Positions 11,289 to 22,559 of a stretch of DNA of 64,000 nucleotides are shown piece by piece; the first letter of the stretch is position 1, and every line of letters begins with the position of its first letter. The position numbers and the translations under genes are program-made. The notes below the pieces were generated by a model that did not search any database, was not told the DNA's origin, and worked only from the letters and a program-made list of their open reading frames with translations. The DNA is from Dugong dugon. Taxonomy: Eukaryota > Chordata > Mammalia > Sirenia > Dugongidae. The stretch lies in the NCBI GenBank assembly GCA_030035585.1, contig CM057471.1, positions 93,001,819 through 93,065,818 of the forward strand. Reading direction: 5' to 3'.

Positions 11289-11327
11289 GTCTTAGGCTGG
11301 GTTCTCTAGAGAAGCAAAAGCAGTAAA

Positions 11328-11396
<69 letters not shown>

Positions 11397-11912
11397 CATT
11401 GAGAGATTTATATTAAGGAAATGGCTCATGCAGTTGTAGAGGCTGGAACATCCCAAGTCTGTGGGTCAGGCTGGAGGCTTCGCCTGAGTCATGGCGCCAC
11501 AGGGGCTGGTGAACCCAAGATCGGCAAGTCAGACAGCAGGCCTCTGGCTCACAGGCTGTGAAGACTGACGAATCTTAATATTGGCAGGCAAGACAGCAAG
11601 TAAGCTGCTAGCTCAAGTCCCAAGAACTGGAGGTCAAACAAACAGGAGCCAGCTGTAGGATCCAGAGTCAGCAAAAGCCAGTGAGCTTTGCCAGAAAGTC
11701 TACCTATCCTGGATGTAGGCCACAGCTCCAAGGAAACTCCCTTTCAACTGATTGGCTACTCACAGCAGATCCCATCAGGGAAGTGATCACATTATATCAA
11801 ATCTCATTGTGGAGGTGATCACATCATCATACGACTGCCAATCTACATTATAACTGTCAAACCACTGAGAACCATGGCCCAGGCAAGTTGACACACAACC
11901 TTACAGATCACA
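11289..11912 (-). mobile_element. Solo LTR, ERVL type (MLT2-like)
   Basis: Begins TGTCTTAG then 'gctgggttctctagagaagc', the reverse complement of the MLT2-type 3' end 'ctggagaaccctgactaa', and ends 'cttacagatcaca'. An exact 5-bp target duplication, TAATC, lies at 11284-11288 and 11913-11917. A TA-dinucleotide tract near one end is typical of this LTR class and is much expanded here. Related copies are at 50912-51594 and 55149-57155. Confidence 0.88.
11330..11393. repeat. (TA)n microsatellite, about 31 units
   Basis: An uninterrupted TA run lies inside the LTR. The related LTR at 50.9 kb has a much shorter version, so the tract grew from LTR-internal sequence. Such a run is expected to be length-variable and able to extrude as a cruciform. 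Confidence 0.97.
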
Positions 11913-12044
11913 TAATCCAGACACAAAATCTCAGTGTGGTAGAACAGGTGGTCAGGAAATAATTAGTTAGTCATCTGAACAACCACTCAAGAGGTCACAA
12001 TGTCACTCATGACTAATGGTCATGTTTTTGATACAGGTGACAAA

Positions 12045-12260
12045 GTATAAGATCATTGATCTTTAGACCTTGAAACAGATTATACATCAGAGATTATACA
12101 TTTCAAAGCCATCAATTTTCAAATTAAGAAAACTGAGGGTCCAAGAGATGGAAATACTTATATGTTGTCATTCAGGAAATCATTGGAATAACTGGCAATT
12201 GAGAGCTATGTCTCCAGCAGCTGAGGCCCTATTCTTTCCATTTTACAGTATCATAGAGGT
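12045..12260 (-). mobile_element. MIR SINE fragment
   Basis: 'ttaagaaaactgagggtcca' with 'tatgttgtcattcagg' downstream and a 'tttccattttacagta' end is the reverse complement of the MIR core and 3' portion. Diverged but in the correct order. Confidence 0.55.
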
Positions 12261-12398
12261 TGGTTCACCATAGTTAATAAATTAATTTTACCTTTGCAAA
12301 GGTAAGATTTTGTCTAATGTGAGATGAGCATTTCTTATAAAATTTTCTAAATTGGGTCTCATCTGCTAAGATTAGTTCTAAATGGAGAAATGTTTACG

Positions 12399-12424
12399 TG
12401 TGTGTGTGTGTGTGTGTGTGTGTG
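12399..12424. repeat. (TG)13 microsatellite
   Basis: Uninterrupted TG dinucleotide run followed by a degenerate TG-rich stretch to about 12450. Confidence 0.95.
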
Positions 12425-12479
12425 AGAGTGTGTACATGCTCGTGTGTTTTCACATACACATGTGCCTTGCTTTATTATA

Positions 12480-12949
12480 TGGGAATTCTTTATTCATAGG
12501 TAGAATAAGATGGTAGCCTTCATGGCAAAGTTTAGGGATTCTGGAAGGACCCCATATTGCCTCCTCACAGCTTATCACCACAGATTGGAAAATGCCTAAA
12601 ATTCCAAAATTAGAGATTCAATTCTCTGAACTAAGCCAAAGAGAGTTCTTCATCTTGTAAAATGCAATCAATTCTATCATGGAGACACACAGACCTCAGA
12701 GTGAAAAAAGGCCTTGCCAGTCTCCTAGTCTAATCTTTGCCTGACACTTGACTCCATTATGCCAATCCCTGGAGAGTAGTGACCTAATCTGTGAGAAAAT
12801 ATCCATCCATGTTCCACTCAATTAATTATTCACTCATTAAGTTAAAAATAGTTTCTGAGTCCCTCTACTCTGCCAATGTGCCAGATGTTATTTCTTAGCT
12901 CTCAGAAACAAAGCCATCCTTCTTATTCTGTTTAGATTCTCCCATTGAG
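12480..12949. other. Unique interval
   Basis: No gene recognised. A weak L2-like 3' end may lie around 12820-12895 ('gttaaaaatagtttctgagt'), too diverged to call with confidence. Confidence 0.4.
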
Positions 12950-13295
12950 AAGCAATTCTGTGAGAGTTGGAGGGCAGAAGGGAAGGAGAACATATTACTC
13001 TATGGCAGCAGCTACAGGAAAGTATATGGGCACTGGCAGGTGGCAGAAGGACTCTAGAATTTGCCATCATCCTCTCAGGATCATCCACTTACACCACAAC
13101 AGCTAAAAATTTTGGTGACACCTTCACTGTATTTCTAGCACGTCCAGATTTCCTAAAACCCAGCAGAGGCCTCCCTGACCTTAGCTCACCAGCACTCCCA
13201 ATGGCTGGGTAAGCTTCTAGTTCCCTGTATTAAATTTATTCCTGCACAAAACACCTCTAGTGGTGTCTGTTTTCCTGACAAATCCTGACAAGAAA
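12950..13295 (+). mobile_element. Probable LTR remnant
   Basis: Order of blocks suggests an old LTR: a purine-rich 'gttggagggcagaaggga' start, a 'ggcagcagctacagg' block, and an end with 'ccctgtattaaatttattcc' followed by 'gtggtgtctgttttcctgac', which resembles the poly(A)-signal region and R/U5 of mammalian ERVL/MaLR LTRs. I cannot name the family and see no clean target duplication. Confidence 0.35.
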
Positions 13296-14810
13296 TAGCC
13301 AGGCACCAGACAGTGAATGAAAGAGACAAAGCTGAGTCAACCCGTTCTGTTCCCAGAAGCCTTTCCTTACACTGAATAATATCCTGCCTTTCTCTTCTGT
13401 CCATTAGTTCTTTTCCTCCCCTAGGTAGCCACACATATTAAACCATGTTCATTCATTTACAACTCATCTCAGGTTAGCCTTCCTGAGAACAGGTGTCCAT
13501 AAGGAAGAGAGAAAAAGGGAGGATGTGAATACATGACTGGTGGAGAGGAAGCACTACTGAGTGTGCAAAGACAAAATGCATTCCTTTATAGTGTTTCTGA
13601 CTCTTAGAACATGGAGGGTGGACCCTTTTCTTGTAGGGGCTTACATAAATCCCACTGGCTTCAGTAAGAGTCATAAATCTTTTGCAGGACAGAGGAGTAG
13701 GACACAAAATTTTGGGAAACCTAGCATCTCTATATGAGAGCTCCTAGGAAGTCTTCTAATAAGATGTTCATGCAAAGCCCCTCACTGTTGCCTCTGACCG
13801 TCACTCAGCAAATGACTATAGGTGTGCTTTCACACTTTGACATCTCCTTTCTTCTTTAGTAGTTGACTTAAGGAAAGATGCTTTAAAGTGACATTCCAAA
13901 GAACTGCCATACAACTGAGCCATGAACCAGACTTGAGCTTGACTCTTCTATCCTAGTCCAGTTGCTGGAAAAGTCTGTGGCCATGAGCTGTCTTGGTCAT
14001 CTTCCATAGTGGCCAACTCTTAGCAGAGTGCACAAGGAAGGATAAATGGAGTTAGATGGATAATATTTTATAAGAATTAGAAAACTCTTTGAAACATGAA
14101 CTTATACTCGAGTCTTCTCTGAAAATGCCCTATGAATATTTATTCTCCAAGAGAAAAATAATATCTCTAATTTTCCCCAGGCTTTATAGCCTTCCAGTAT
14201 TTTCTGGCTACATGTATGAGGTTTCTAAAGAAGCTGTTATCCAAGCAGTAATCCCAGTGTGTGTACATGAAATAGTCACATTAAATGCACTAGTGATATT
14301 TAATACCTAATAGAATTGAAAAGCATTGGAACCAATTGTACAGTAAATAGTGTTATGATTTAAAAGGGTCTCAGTCTAATCAGGCCAAAAAAGTTGTAAA
14401 GCGTATAGCTTGATGTATCCCCTGTACCTCAAGCTTCTCATGTAAATGAAGAGAACTTGGAGATCACAGTCTGAGGTAATGACTTGCAGGAAAACCCATG
14501 AAGCCTGTTAAGTAATAAGAAAGTTTCGTGTTTGACAGGGTCTGGAAATATTGAATCTATTTCATTAACTAAGCTTAGCTTTCATGCACGTTTGTGAAGA
14601 GGCTGCTTTGTTTTTGCCCGGAAAAAAATGGTTTTACTTTTTGTTTGTCTGGGCTAGTGAGTCTTTCCTTTAATGCTTACTCTGGAATAGCACTGCCCTG
14701 TAGACTCTGAGGAGACCCTCAATGGGGTTGTAATTGAGTTAGAAAGTCAAGACATGATGCCTGAAATAGGAAATAATGATATGAAGCTTTTTGTCACTAA
14801 ATACACTGAT
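13296..14810. other. Unique interval
   Basis: About 1.5 kb with no recognised gene or repeat. Open frames of 73-82 codons (13186-13434, 13474-13707, 14089-14310) have no motifs. Confidence 0.45.
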
Positions 14811-14811
14811 T

Positions 14812-14885
14812 AGTTCAAAGAGTATTTTCTGAGCCTCTACTCTGTGCAAAGCAGGGTGCTAAGCATTGCACTGAGTTATCTTCCA
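14812..14885 (-). mobile_element. L2 LINE 3'-end fragment
   Basis: 'tttctgagcctctactctgt' followed by 'gcaaagcagggtgctaagca' matches the reverse complement of the L2 3' terminus. Short and diverged. Confidence 0.5.
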
Positions 14886-15264
14886 TCTTCCTCCAGATTC
14901 ATTATCCACTCTTCTCCCACTTGCTCTGGGCCCATGGTGATTGACCAGTACAGATTACACCCATAGAGGATGCCTTGCCTTCTGGTTTCCCATTAGGTTT
15001 AACTAATGCGAGACACTGGCATGAGATCAAGGGTGGGAGGAGAAAGAAGTTGAAGTAATTATTTTCCTGGCTCCCTTCTTGCTGGATCATCACAGATGAG
15101 TTGCTTTACCCATCCTTCTGCAGGTTCTAGTGAATGCTCCCTCCCCCGTGCCTTCAGGCCTCTGGGGGTAAAGGTGCCCTGCAGTTTCTGGTCCCAGAGT
15201 ACTGCACTGTCTTATACTGGTTAAGGAAAACATAAACCCTGCCCATGGTTTGGCACATAGTCCC

Positions 15265-15681
15265 TGTTATAGACTGAACTGTGTCACCCAAAAATAGTTG
15301 TTGTAAATCCTAACCCCTATATCTGTGGTTATAATCCCAGCTGGGAATTGGTTTTCTTTGTTATGTTAATGAACAGGATTAGTGTAGAGTGTGTCTTAAA
15401 TCAGTCTCTTTTGAGATATAAAAGAGATTAAACAAGCAAGCAAGTAAGCATAGATGAGGGAGACAGATGCCAAGCCACATGGAGATCTTCAAGGAAACAG
15501 GAAACAAGCTGAAGAGACAAGGACCTTCCCCCAGAGCCAACAGAGAGAGAAAGCATTTTCCTAGAGCTGGCACCCTAAATTCGGACCTCTAGCCTCCTAA
15601 ACTGTAAGAAAATAAATTCCTGCTTGTTAAAGCCATTCACTTGTGGTATTTCTGTTATAGCAGCTTTAGATAACTGAGACA
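15265..15681 (+). mobile_element. Solo LTR, ERVL-MaLR type, exact target duplication
   Basis: Starts TGTTATAGACTG and ends ...AACTGAGACA, the TG...CA ends of a retroviral LTR. The start resembles MST/MLT1 LTRs ('gactgaactgtgtcaccc'), and a poly(A) signal AATAAA lies near 15610 inside 'gtaagaaaataaattcc'. A perfect 5-bp duplication, GTCCC, flanks it at 15260-15264 and 15682-15686. The 417-bp element is a solo LTR; no retroviral coding sequence is present. The middle (about 15425-15560) differs from any human MaLR I recall, which suggests a lineage-specific subfamily. Confidence 0.9.
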
Positions 15682-15894
15682 GTCCCTTTATAAAACTCAA
15701 GATAAATTACCCAGGTTCAAGGTGCCATCTCTTTCCCGCCTGAACCTGAACTTATACAAAGGTAAATTAGACAGATATCTAGTCTTTAAGGAGACAATAT
15801 GGCATGTTTCAACATAAATATGGCAAGACAACATTTGTTAAGTAGAATACAGTGTAATGTACCAGTGAGAGTAATAAATTTGATATTAGAATAT

Positions 15895-16035
15895 ATAGAT
15901 TTTCATCCCTGCTCTGCTTCTAACTAACTGTGAGCACCTAAGCAAGACACATTGCTTCTTTGGATATCAGTTTCCTTATGTGTATAATTAGCGAGATAAA
16001 CTAGATGTGCCCAAAGATTCTTTCCAAAGTTGAGA
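15895..16035 (+). mobile_element. MIR SINE fragment
   Basis: 'catccctgctctgcttctaa' then 'ctgtgagcacctaagcaaga' and 'cagtttccttatgtgtataa' follow the MIR order in sense orientation. Confidence 0.7.
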
Positions 16036-17054
16036 TTCAACGACTGCATAGCTCTCCTTGCATGCTGAAGGAAGAAGCAGTCAAATGCCATAAGGGAGGA
16101 GTGGTTAAAGTACCATGGGAGCCTGGAGGAAGCGTTGATAAATTAGCAGCAAGCCCATAAAAAACTATGAAATTTCTGAGGAAGAAGAGATTACTGTGAT
16201 AAGGCAAAGCTTCATGAAATAGATGGGACATGGGAAATCTTTATTTCATATGTTGGATTAGGAAATTATTGCTAAGTAGGTAAACAAGTGTTGATGAATC
16301 TTCTTGAGTTAATTAAAGCAAAGCCTATGGAATTTCTACCTTTCCTTATATTCAATCTAGCTACAGAACCTGACTTACCAATGGTGGTTACCATGCACAT
16401 GGTGCCAAATGTCCTCTGAGTTGTCTCTGCGGAGGCCCCTGTGCCCACTCTGGGATATCTAGGGTCATTGTTGTTCCCGCAAGAGCACATACTTCTGCTG
16501 CCTTGGGATTTCTCATAAGATCACCCTCTTTGCCTCCCATTTCATGTGGCACTGGATTTCCAAAAGCTAGCTAGACAGCTTGAAGTCTCCTTTGCTGGCA
16601 ATGACTCAGACTCTTCCAGAAGTGGGTTGGAAGCTCTAAGAGAGTCTCACTATTTGTGTGGGGCTGGAGGGGAGGGAGATACGGTACTGAACAGGGACTC
16701 CTGGAGGCAGGACTTGTGTGACTGCCAATTATGTTGCAGTTTAAGAAAATTTATTGAACTTGGGCAAACTGATGGCAAAGCTCTCAAGAAACTTAAGTCT
16801 AGCAAAAAAAAAAAAAAGAGAGAAGGCTAATGAGAATATTTTAGTCCAATGTTGTAAGCACTGTGGTATGTCACTGTATGTGCCTACGTTTCAATGGGAG
16901 CCCAGAGAGACCACATATCTCAGCTGGAAAGGAATCAGAGAAAGCTCCTTGTAAGAAACAATGAAATACCTCAGTCAGAAATGTATAAGAACTACTCAAA
17001 TGAAGAGAGAAGGGAAGGATGACCCCAATGCCTTAGAAGTATAAAAAGGAAGAG
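16036..17054. other. Unique interval with a short A run
   Basis: No gene recognised. An A run near 16804-16817 is followed by a purine-rich stretch. The 94-codon frame at 16546-16830 ends in that run and shows no domain. Confidence 0.42.
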
Positions 17055-17612
17055 ATGAGGGACTGAATTACTGTGGCTGAGGGTTGGGGACCATGGTCTC
17101 AAGGAACATCTAGCTCAATTGGCATAACATAGTTCATAAAGAAAATGTTCTACATCTGACTTTGGTGAGTAGCATCTGGGGTCTTAAAAGCTTTCAAGCA
17201 GCCGTCAAAATACATCTGTTGATCCCATCATGTTAAGAGCAAAGGAGAATGAAGAAAACCGAAGACACAAAGGAAAATATCAGTCCAGAGGACTAATGGA
17301 CCACATGAACCACAACCTCCACCAGCCTGAGCCCAGAACAACTAGATGGTGCCCGGCTACCACCACCAACCACTCTGACAGGGATCACAATAGAGGGTTC
17401 TGGACAGAATAGAAGCAAAATGTAGAACATAATTCAAATTCACAAAAAAAGACCAGACTTACTGATCTGACAGAGACTGGAAGAACCACAGAGACTGGAA
17501 GAGACTATAGGCCCCTGACACCCTGCTAACTCAGAACTGAAGCAACTCCTGAAGTCCACCTATCAGCCCAAGATTAGACAGGCCTATAAAACAAATAATA
17601 ACATAAGAGATG
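17055..17612 (+). mobile_element. Old afrotherian L1 3' UTR fragment
   Basis: Collinear with 32340-32870 of the full-length L1: 'ggggaccatggtctcaagga', 'tagctcaattggcataacat', 'gagggttctggacagaatag' and 'aagaccagacttactgatct'. It is more diverged than the copies at 3.3 or 60 kb, lacks the terminal A-tailed part and grades into unrelated sequence after about 17612. Confidence 0.88.
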
Positions 17613-17694
17613 TGCTCACAATTTTGTGTGTATGTGTATATTGTGTGAACAATGAGTAGCTTTGTGTATGAGGAGTATAAAGTAAAAGGAAGGA

Positions 17695-17904
17695 CCCAAA
17701 CCACCAAACCTATTGCCATCGAGTCAATTCCAACTCATAATGACCCTGTAGGACAGAGTAGAACTGCTCCATGGGGTTTCCAAGGCTGTAAATCTTTATG
17801 GAAGCAGACTGTCACAGCTTTCTTCTGCAGAGGAGCTGGTGGGTTCCAACGGTTGACCTTTCGGTTAGCAACCGATTGCTTAACCACTGCATCACCGGGG
17901 CTTC
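17695..17904 (-). mobile_element. AfroSINE with distinctive middle segment
   Basis: Reverse orientation, from 'cattgccatcgagtc'-like 3' body to the tRNA-like head 'ttgcttaaccactgcatcac'. The middle reads 'ctgtaaatctttatggaagc' then 'agactgtcacagctttcttc', a third structural variant beside the short and long forms elsewhere in this window. Flanked by a 12-bp target duplication with one mismatch, taaaaggaagga (17683-17694) and taaaagggagga (17905-17916). Confidence 0.92.
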
Positions 17905-17916
17905 TAAAAGGGAGGA

Positions 17917-19950
17917 GTGTCCTACTAAAGGTTAGTTGGAACTTTGTGGACTAACCTGGGGACCTAACCACACAAGATAGCCTGATTTGTCTGGGAAATG
18001 CATTTTAATATCCACCAAGTCGATTCACTAAGAAGATTGTTAGTGTGGCGGGTAGGTACATGAGGCCTCACTGTGTGGCATTATTTCCCACACATCTCCT
18101 GGCATGGGGCCCTGACAAATAGCAACAATAAAAGCTTCACATCTCTCAATCATTATATAATGGAATAATTATAAATCCAATCCATGGATGACTTGGGAAT
18201 CATGCTGTCTTGCCAAAGAGGTGAAGATGAATGCCCTAGCCAAACAAAGGTCTATGTGGCAAGAGAGGCTGGGCAATGTGCTTTTGCAGTTTTCTCTGGG
18301 TTGTGGAATTATTGCTGTTTTCCTCCCCTCTTGGTTTTAATGGGTGCTTGAGAAATACTCTGACTCCCAGGGCTTTGTAGGAGAGAATTAAAAAAATAAA
18401 ACATATTTAATGCTATTCTAAGTCTTAGACACATTTACACATCCTCCATCTGCTTGGGAGGGAAAAATTCAGATTTCAATAACAAAAATTGTACAGGTCT
18501 TCCTTGAGGCAACAGAAATTGCACGTGATAAGGGAATAGCCATGAAGTGCAAAGGTGCATTTAGGTCTTAGCGCTTATTGACTAGAGCTGCAAAGAAGAT
18601 GTGAAGGATGTGTGAAAAATCCCAAATAAAAGAGCCCAAGTAACATACAATATGGATAAGAAAATGTGCTTTAAAGGAAATGCAACTGTCACAAAAGAAC
18701 ATGAGGGGGCAGAAGGGAAGGGGGGCCGAGGGAGGAAGCGTGTATGACAAGAATGAAGATAAGCAATATTCTCTTCTTGGAAGCTTGGCTCGGAGAAACA
18801 GAATCCTATACTGCAATTATTGATGCGCATTCCATTCATTCAAAATACAATTTAAAATGCAAGAATCCTGAATTAAATCTGCTTTTCCCCTTCCACCTTG
18901 ACTTCAATGAGGCAGATTTCAATCTTGTTAACAACTGAAACCCATAATCAGTGTTAAGGGTAATCGGGACAATTGGAATCTGAAGTCCTGAGGGAAGGCT
19001 GGAAACCACAGAACCCCGCAGTTCCCTGTCAGGCTGGTTCAGGCATGTTGCACCAACAATCACATTGAGGGTAGACATTTGATGGGAAGTATATTAAATG
19101 TGTGTTACTGCTCATAAAGCCCTTCTGGGATGAAATACTGGATGTGTTTCCGGTTGGTTTACAGCCAGTCTGGTGGACTTGTGCAGCACATTGTGAAATG
19201 TCACTTTTCTATTTAAACTCTGAAAGGGCATTGGATTCACATGCTTACCAGTTGTCATTTTCATGCTGTTCTACAGCATAAGCCCATCTGATTTATAGCA
19301 CATACCTAGTGTATCAGCTATATATAACAGCCCTTTATGTTAGTACCTGTCCAGGTGTTTAGGACCTTAAATAAATTTTTATAGAGCCCCACCTCCCCTT
19401 AAAAAAAAAAAGTATTTACACCTTAGGCCTGGAAGATATAAAGAATGGCTACTTATATGTTCAATCATTTTGGGGATGTGGATTTTTATGAGATTGTAGC
19501 AATTGGGATTCATGTCAAGCCAGAGAGATTTCCATTAGGCCATATCATTGGCTTGGTGAAACACAGCAGAGTCTGTAAGGAAGGAACACCTTGGCCAACA
19601 ATCAACCTTCAAGTCACTGGCATGTGTCACCTCTTTGCATGATAGGCAGCTCTCTAGAGCACCTTCACTTTCATCTCTCACCTGCTTTCCGCCATCCATC
19701 CTGTTAGTACCCCCAGCATGACTCAGCCACTTTGTACCCTCCAGCCCCGACATGGTGACTATCTTCCTCTCTCACACAGCTTGATGACTGCACTGGCAAA
19801 TTTGGGGTGTAAATTCAGGGTCTACCAACTTCTGCATCTGGACACTGTCTTTGCTGGTAACTTACTACATTTCTCTCTGCTGCATGGACAGGACCAAAGG
19901 CATTTTGCATATGCTCAGTATAGACATGGGGGATGTTTTAGTAGTATTTA
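17917..19950. other. 2-kb repeat-free block, possible conserved non-coding DNA
   Basis: No transposon recognised over about 2 kb, unusual for this window. AT-rich segments with TAAT/ATTA cores occur near 18130-18180 and 18400-18540. Overlapping antisense and sense frames (82-95 codons) show no domain. An A run at about 19400-19411 is the only simple sequence. A regulatory role is possible but untested. Confidence 0.35.
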
Positions 19951-19956
19951 TATCAC

Positions 19957-20345
19957 AAATATTTATTGTACTCCTAATAAGTGTCTGGCACTGTTAGGAT
20001 TATAAACTATAACTGAGGCATAACTACTGTTCGTGAGGAGTTTACAGGGTAATAGAGAAGAAGATGAATTCAAGAAAAACTGGTCAGTTCAGTACTGTAA
20101 GAGACAACCCCTAAATGTAGGCAGCCTTGAAATGGGAACCAACACTTCTGGCTGGGGATATCACAGAAGACTCTAAGACAGGTGGCTTGGATAGACTTTG
20201 GAGGATGGATGGAATTTGGGGAGGAGGAACTGAAAAGAGTATTATTTAAGTGGGAGAAATAGGGTGGGCAAGAGCATGGAGACAGGCTGTATTCAGGTAA
20301 CAATAATTGGAATAACTTTGCTGGAGCAAGCGATGTGCATAGAAA
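19957..20345 (-). mobile_element. L2 LINE fragment
   Basis: 'caaatatttattgtactcct' with 'aagtgtctggcactgttagg' is the reverse complement of the L2 3' end; further right, blocks such as 'gagaaatagggtgggcaaga' and 'gcatggagacaggctg' follow the usual order of the adjacent L2 region. Highly diverged. Confidence 0.55.
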
Positions 20346-20579
20346 AGAAGAGATAGGAAAGATAAATTTGGAAGATTTGTCCTCAAACATGTTGAGTCAT
20401 GGAGTAATACCATCAAAGTTATGCATGTTGATGCTGAACTACTGGTAGCTAGGTTGGATCAGTGGTTCTGATAATGACATAAGCGGTCATTCCATCATTC
20501 TTTATATCTTCCAGGCCTATGGTGTAAATACTGTGGGGAGAAGGGACTTTAAAGGTTAGGTTAAAGGGCTATTATATAA

Positions 20580-20785
20580 AACCAGGGGTGATTTTTGCCC
20601 CTCAGGAACATTTAGCAAGGTCTGGCGACATTTTTGGTTGTCACAATCGGGAGTTGGGAGAGCTCGTGATGCTTGCTACTGGCATCTAGTGGATAGAAGC
20701 CAGGATGCTGTTAAATATCCTACAATGCCTCCTACTACAAGAAACTATCTATTCTCAAGTACCAATAGTTCCAAGGTCAAGCAGC
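20580..20785 (+). mobile_element. MER20-like hAT-Charlie element
   Basis: Contains the MER20 blocks in order: 'aggggtgatttttgcccctc', 'gaacatttagcaaggtctgg', 'catttttggttgtcacaatc', 'tactggcatctagtggatag' and 'aaatatcctacaatgcc'. MER20 is a short placental DNA transposon; some copies in other mammals act as hormone-responsive regulatory elements in endometrial stromal cells. Confidence 0.85.
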
Positions 20786-21117
20786 CTTGAGATGGGTGGA
20801 AAGGAGAATTGACTGATGCAAGGGAGAAATGAGGGTTAAGGCCCTATTGAGAAGGTCCAGCAGAGAGGAGGGAGGATCTCAACAGGACAGCGAAAGTGAA
20901 AAACAGAAAAGAGGAGATGGCTGTACAGAATATCTTAAAGGTAGAATCGGCAAAAATTGGCAACAGATTGTCTGTGGTGAGGAGGAAGGAAACGATAAAA
21001 AGACAGTCCAAGACTTTGAACTAGTTTTTCTCAAGAATGTTTAGGAGGTTCCCAGAAATGGAGGCGTCAGCAAGAAGAGATGCCTGGGAAGAAAAGGCAG
21101 AATATAATTTTGTCTAA

Positions 21118-21475
21118 CACATAGAATTTGGATAAAATAAACCTGGGTTCAAATCTCAACTTTTCCATTTACTGGTTATATGGTTTGGACAAGTTTGTTG
21201 AGTTCCCTGGGGCTATTTCCTCATTAGTTGCTATTGTTGTTGTTAACCACTGTAAAGTTGGCCCCTGACTCATGGTGACCCCATGCACAACAACACAAAA
21301 TGCTGCCTGGTCCTATGCTATTCCCATGATTGATTGTAGATTAGACCTTTGTGATCCATAGGGTCTTCATTGGCTAATTTTCTGAAGTAGTTTCCTCATT
21401 AGTAAAATAGTGATAATACCATCTCCCTCACGGGTCACCATGAAAATAAAATTCACATTGTGTCCATACAGCACA
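21118..21475 (+). mobile_element. MIR SINE split by an RTE-derived insertion
   Basis: 'cctgggttcaaatctcaact' and 'ggttatatggtttggacaag' form the left MIR half; 'agtaaaatagtgataatacc' after 21402 is the continuation. The MIR motif tttcctcattag occurs at both junctions (21216-21227 and 21391-21402) as the target duplication of the inserted element. Confidence 0.85.
21228..21390 (-). mobile_element. RTE-related SINE/RTE 3'-end insertion
   Basis: Begins 'gctattgttgttgttaacca', the reverse complement of the RTE (ACA)n-type tail, and continues 'actcatggtgaccccatgca' and 'aatgctgcctggtcctatgc' as in the RTE 3' ends at 60540-60620. It then carries 'gatccatagggtcttcattg' and 'ctaattttctgaagtag', a segment shared with the 38.3-kb copy. 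Exact 12-bp target duplication inside a MIR. Confidence 0.85.
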
Positions 21476-22353
21476 ATAGTTTTGACCTATAAATATACCT
21501 ATTATTCTGCCACTGCTGCTGTTGTTAAGTCTTATTTGTCCAGCCTGGAGAAGTATCAAATGCTGTGTGACAAAAATCTTAACTGTATGGCTACCTTTGA
21601 CTATCACTGACATCTGACAAAAAGCAAAGCCACTTCTGTGGTTGGCAGTGATTTGGAAGACATTCTAGTATATAAATTGGTTTGCATGAAAAATCTCTTC
21701 TGTTCTTGGACTGGAGAAGCAATGGAAGTGGTCATTGATGCTGTGCCTATGGCCTCAGGCACTAATTCTTGGAAACAACAATTCTAACTGAAGAAATGAA
21801 GTCCAGGGGGTGTTGGAGATACTTGAGACCCCACTTGCATGGCCTAACAATGGCATAAACTGATTAAGTTAGTGTGTACCAAGTTCCTCCTTTATACAGA
21901 ACACGTTGGGAGATACATGGCACCCACTGCACTGTTTGCAAAGTAATGACAATTAATCATCAATACACTGTTGTGGTCAATGGGAAGTGAAGACAGCACT
22001 TAAAATCACTTGAAAAGTAAATGGATTTGACTGCACTTTTTAAACATCTAATGGACTTGAAAGTTTCCTTGGATTTAAAAATATTGCTGTATCGAAATAT
22101 GTGGCATAAGAATCATTTGTTATTTGCAATGTGTGGCATTTACTACTTTTTTTGCTTGTTAGTTGACTGTTGTTATTTCTCAACTCTATCGTACATGCGA
22201 TTCTGTATGTTTAAGAGGGAGAGTGCATCTCACTAAAGGAAGCCACTAGAGTCCACCTTTGAGAATTTTATAGGTGCCCCATCACAGTGGTCTGTGAATA
22301 GTGGGAGTATTGTCAATAGATACAATGATTAGTGTGATGTGGACTTCTCAGTG
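21476..22353. other. Unique interval
   Basis: No gene or named repeat seen; open frames reach 71 codons (22021-22236) without a motif. Confidence 0.42.
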
Positions 22354-22365
22354 TATTCGAATTAA

Positions 22366-22504
22366 AAAAAAAACCAAACCTGTTGCCGTTTAATCGATTC
22401 TGGCTCAAAGCAACCCCATAGAACAGAGTTGAACTATTCCCTAGGGTTTCCAAGGATCTTTGGTTAGCAGTCAAATGCTTAACCACTGTGCCACCAGAGC
22501 ACCA
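22366..22504 (-). mobile_element. AfroSINE, short form, internally shortened
   Basis: From an A-rich tail and 'accaaacctgttgccgttta' to the head 'gcttaaccactgtgccacca'. About 25 bp of the usual 'ggagcagctggtggattc' region is missing. Imperfect 12-bp target duplication: tattcgaattaa (22354-22365) and tatttggattaa (22505-22516). A further scrap of AfroSINE 3' body, 'gaaaccaaacttgttgctgg', follows at about 22519-22555. Confidence 0.88.
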
Positions 22505-22559
22505 TATTTGGATTAACTGAAACCAAACTTGTTGCTGGCAAGTCGATCCCTGTCTTTTT

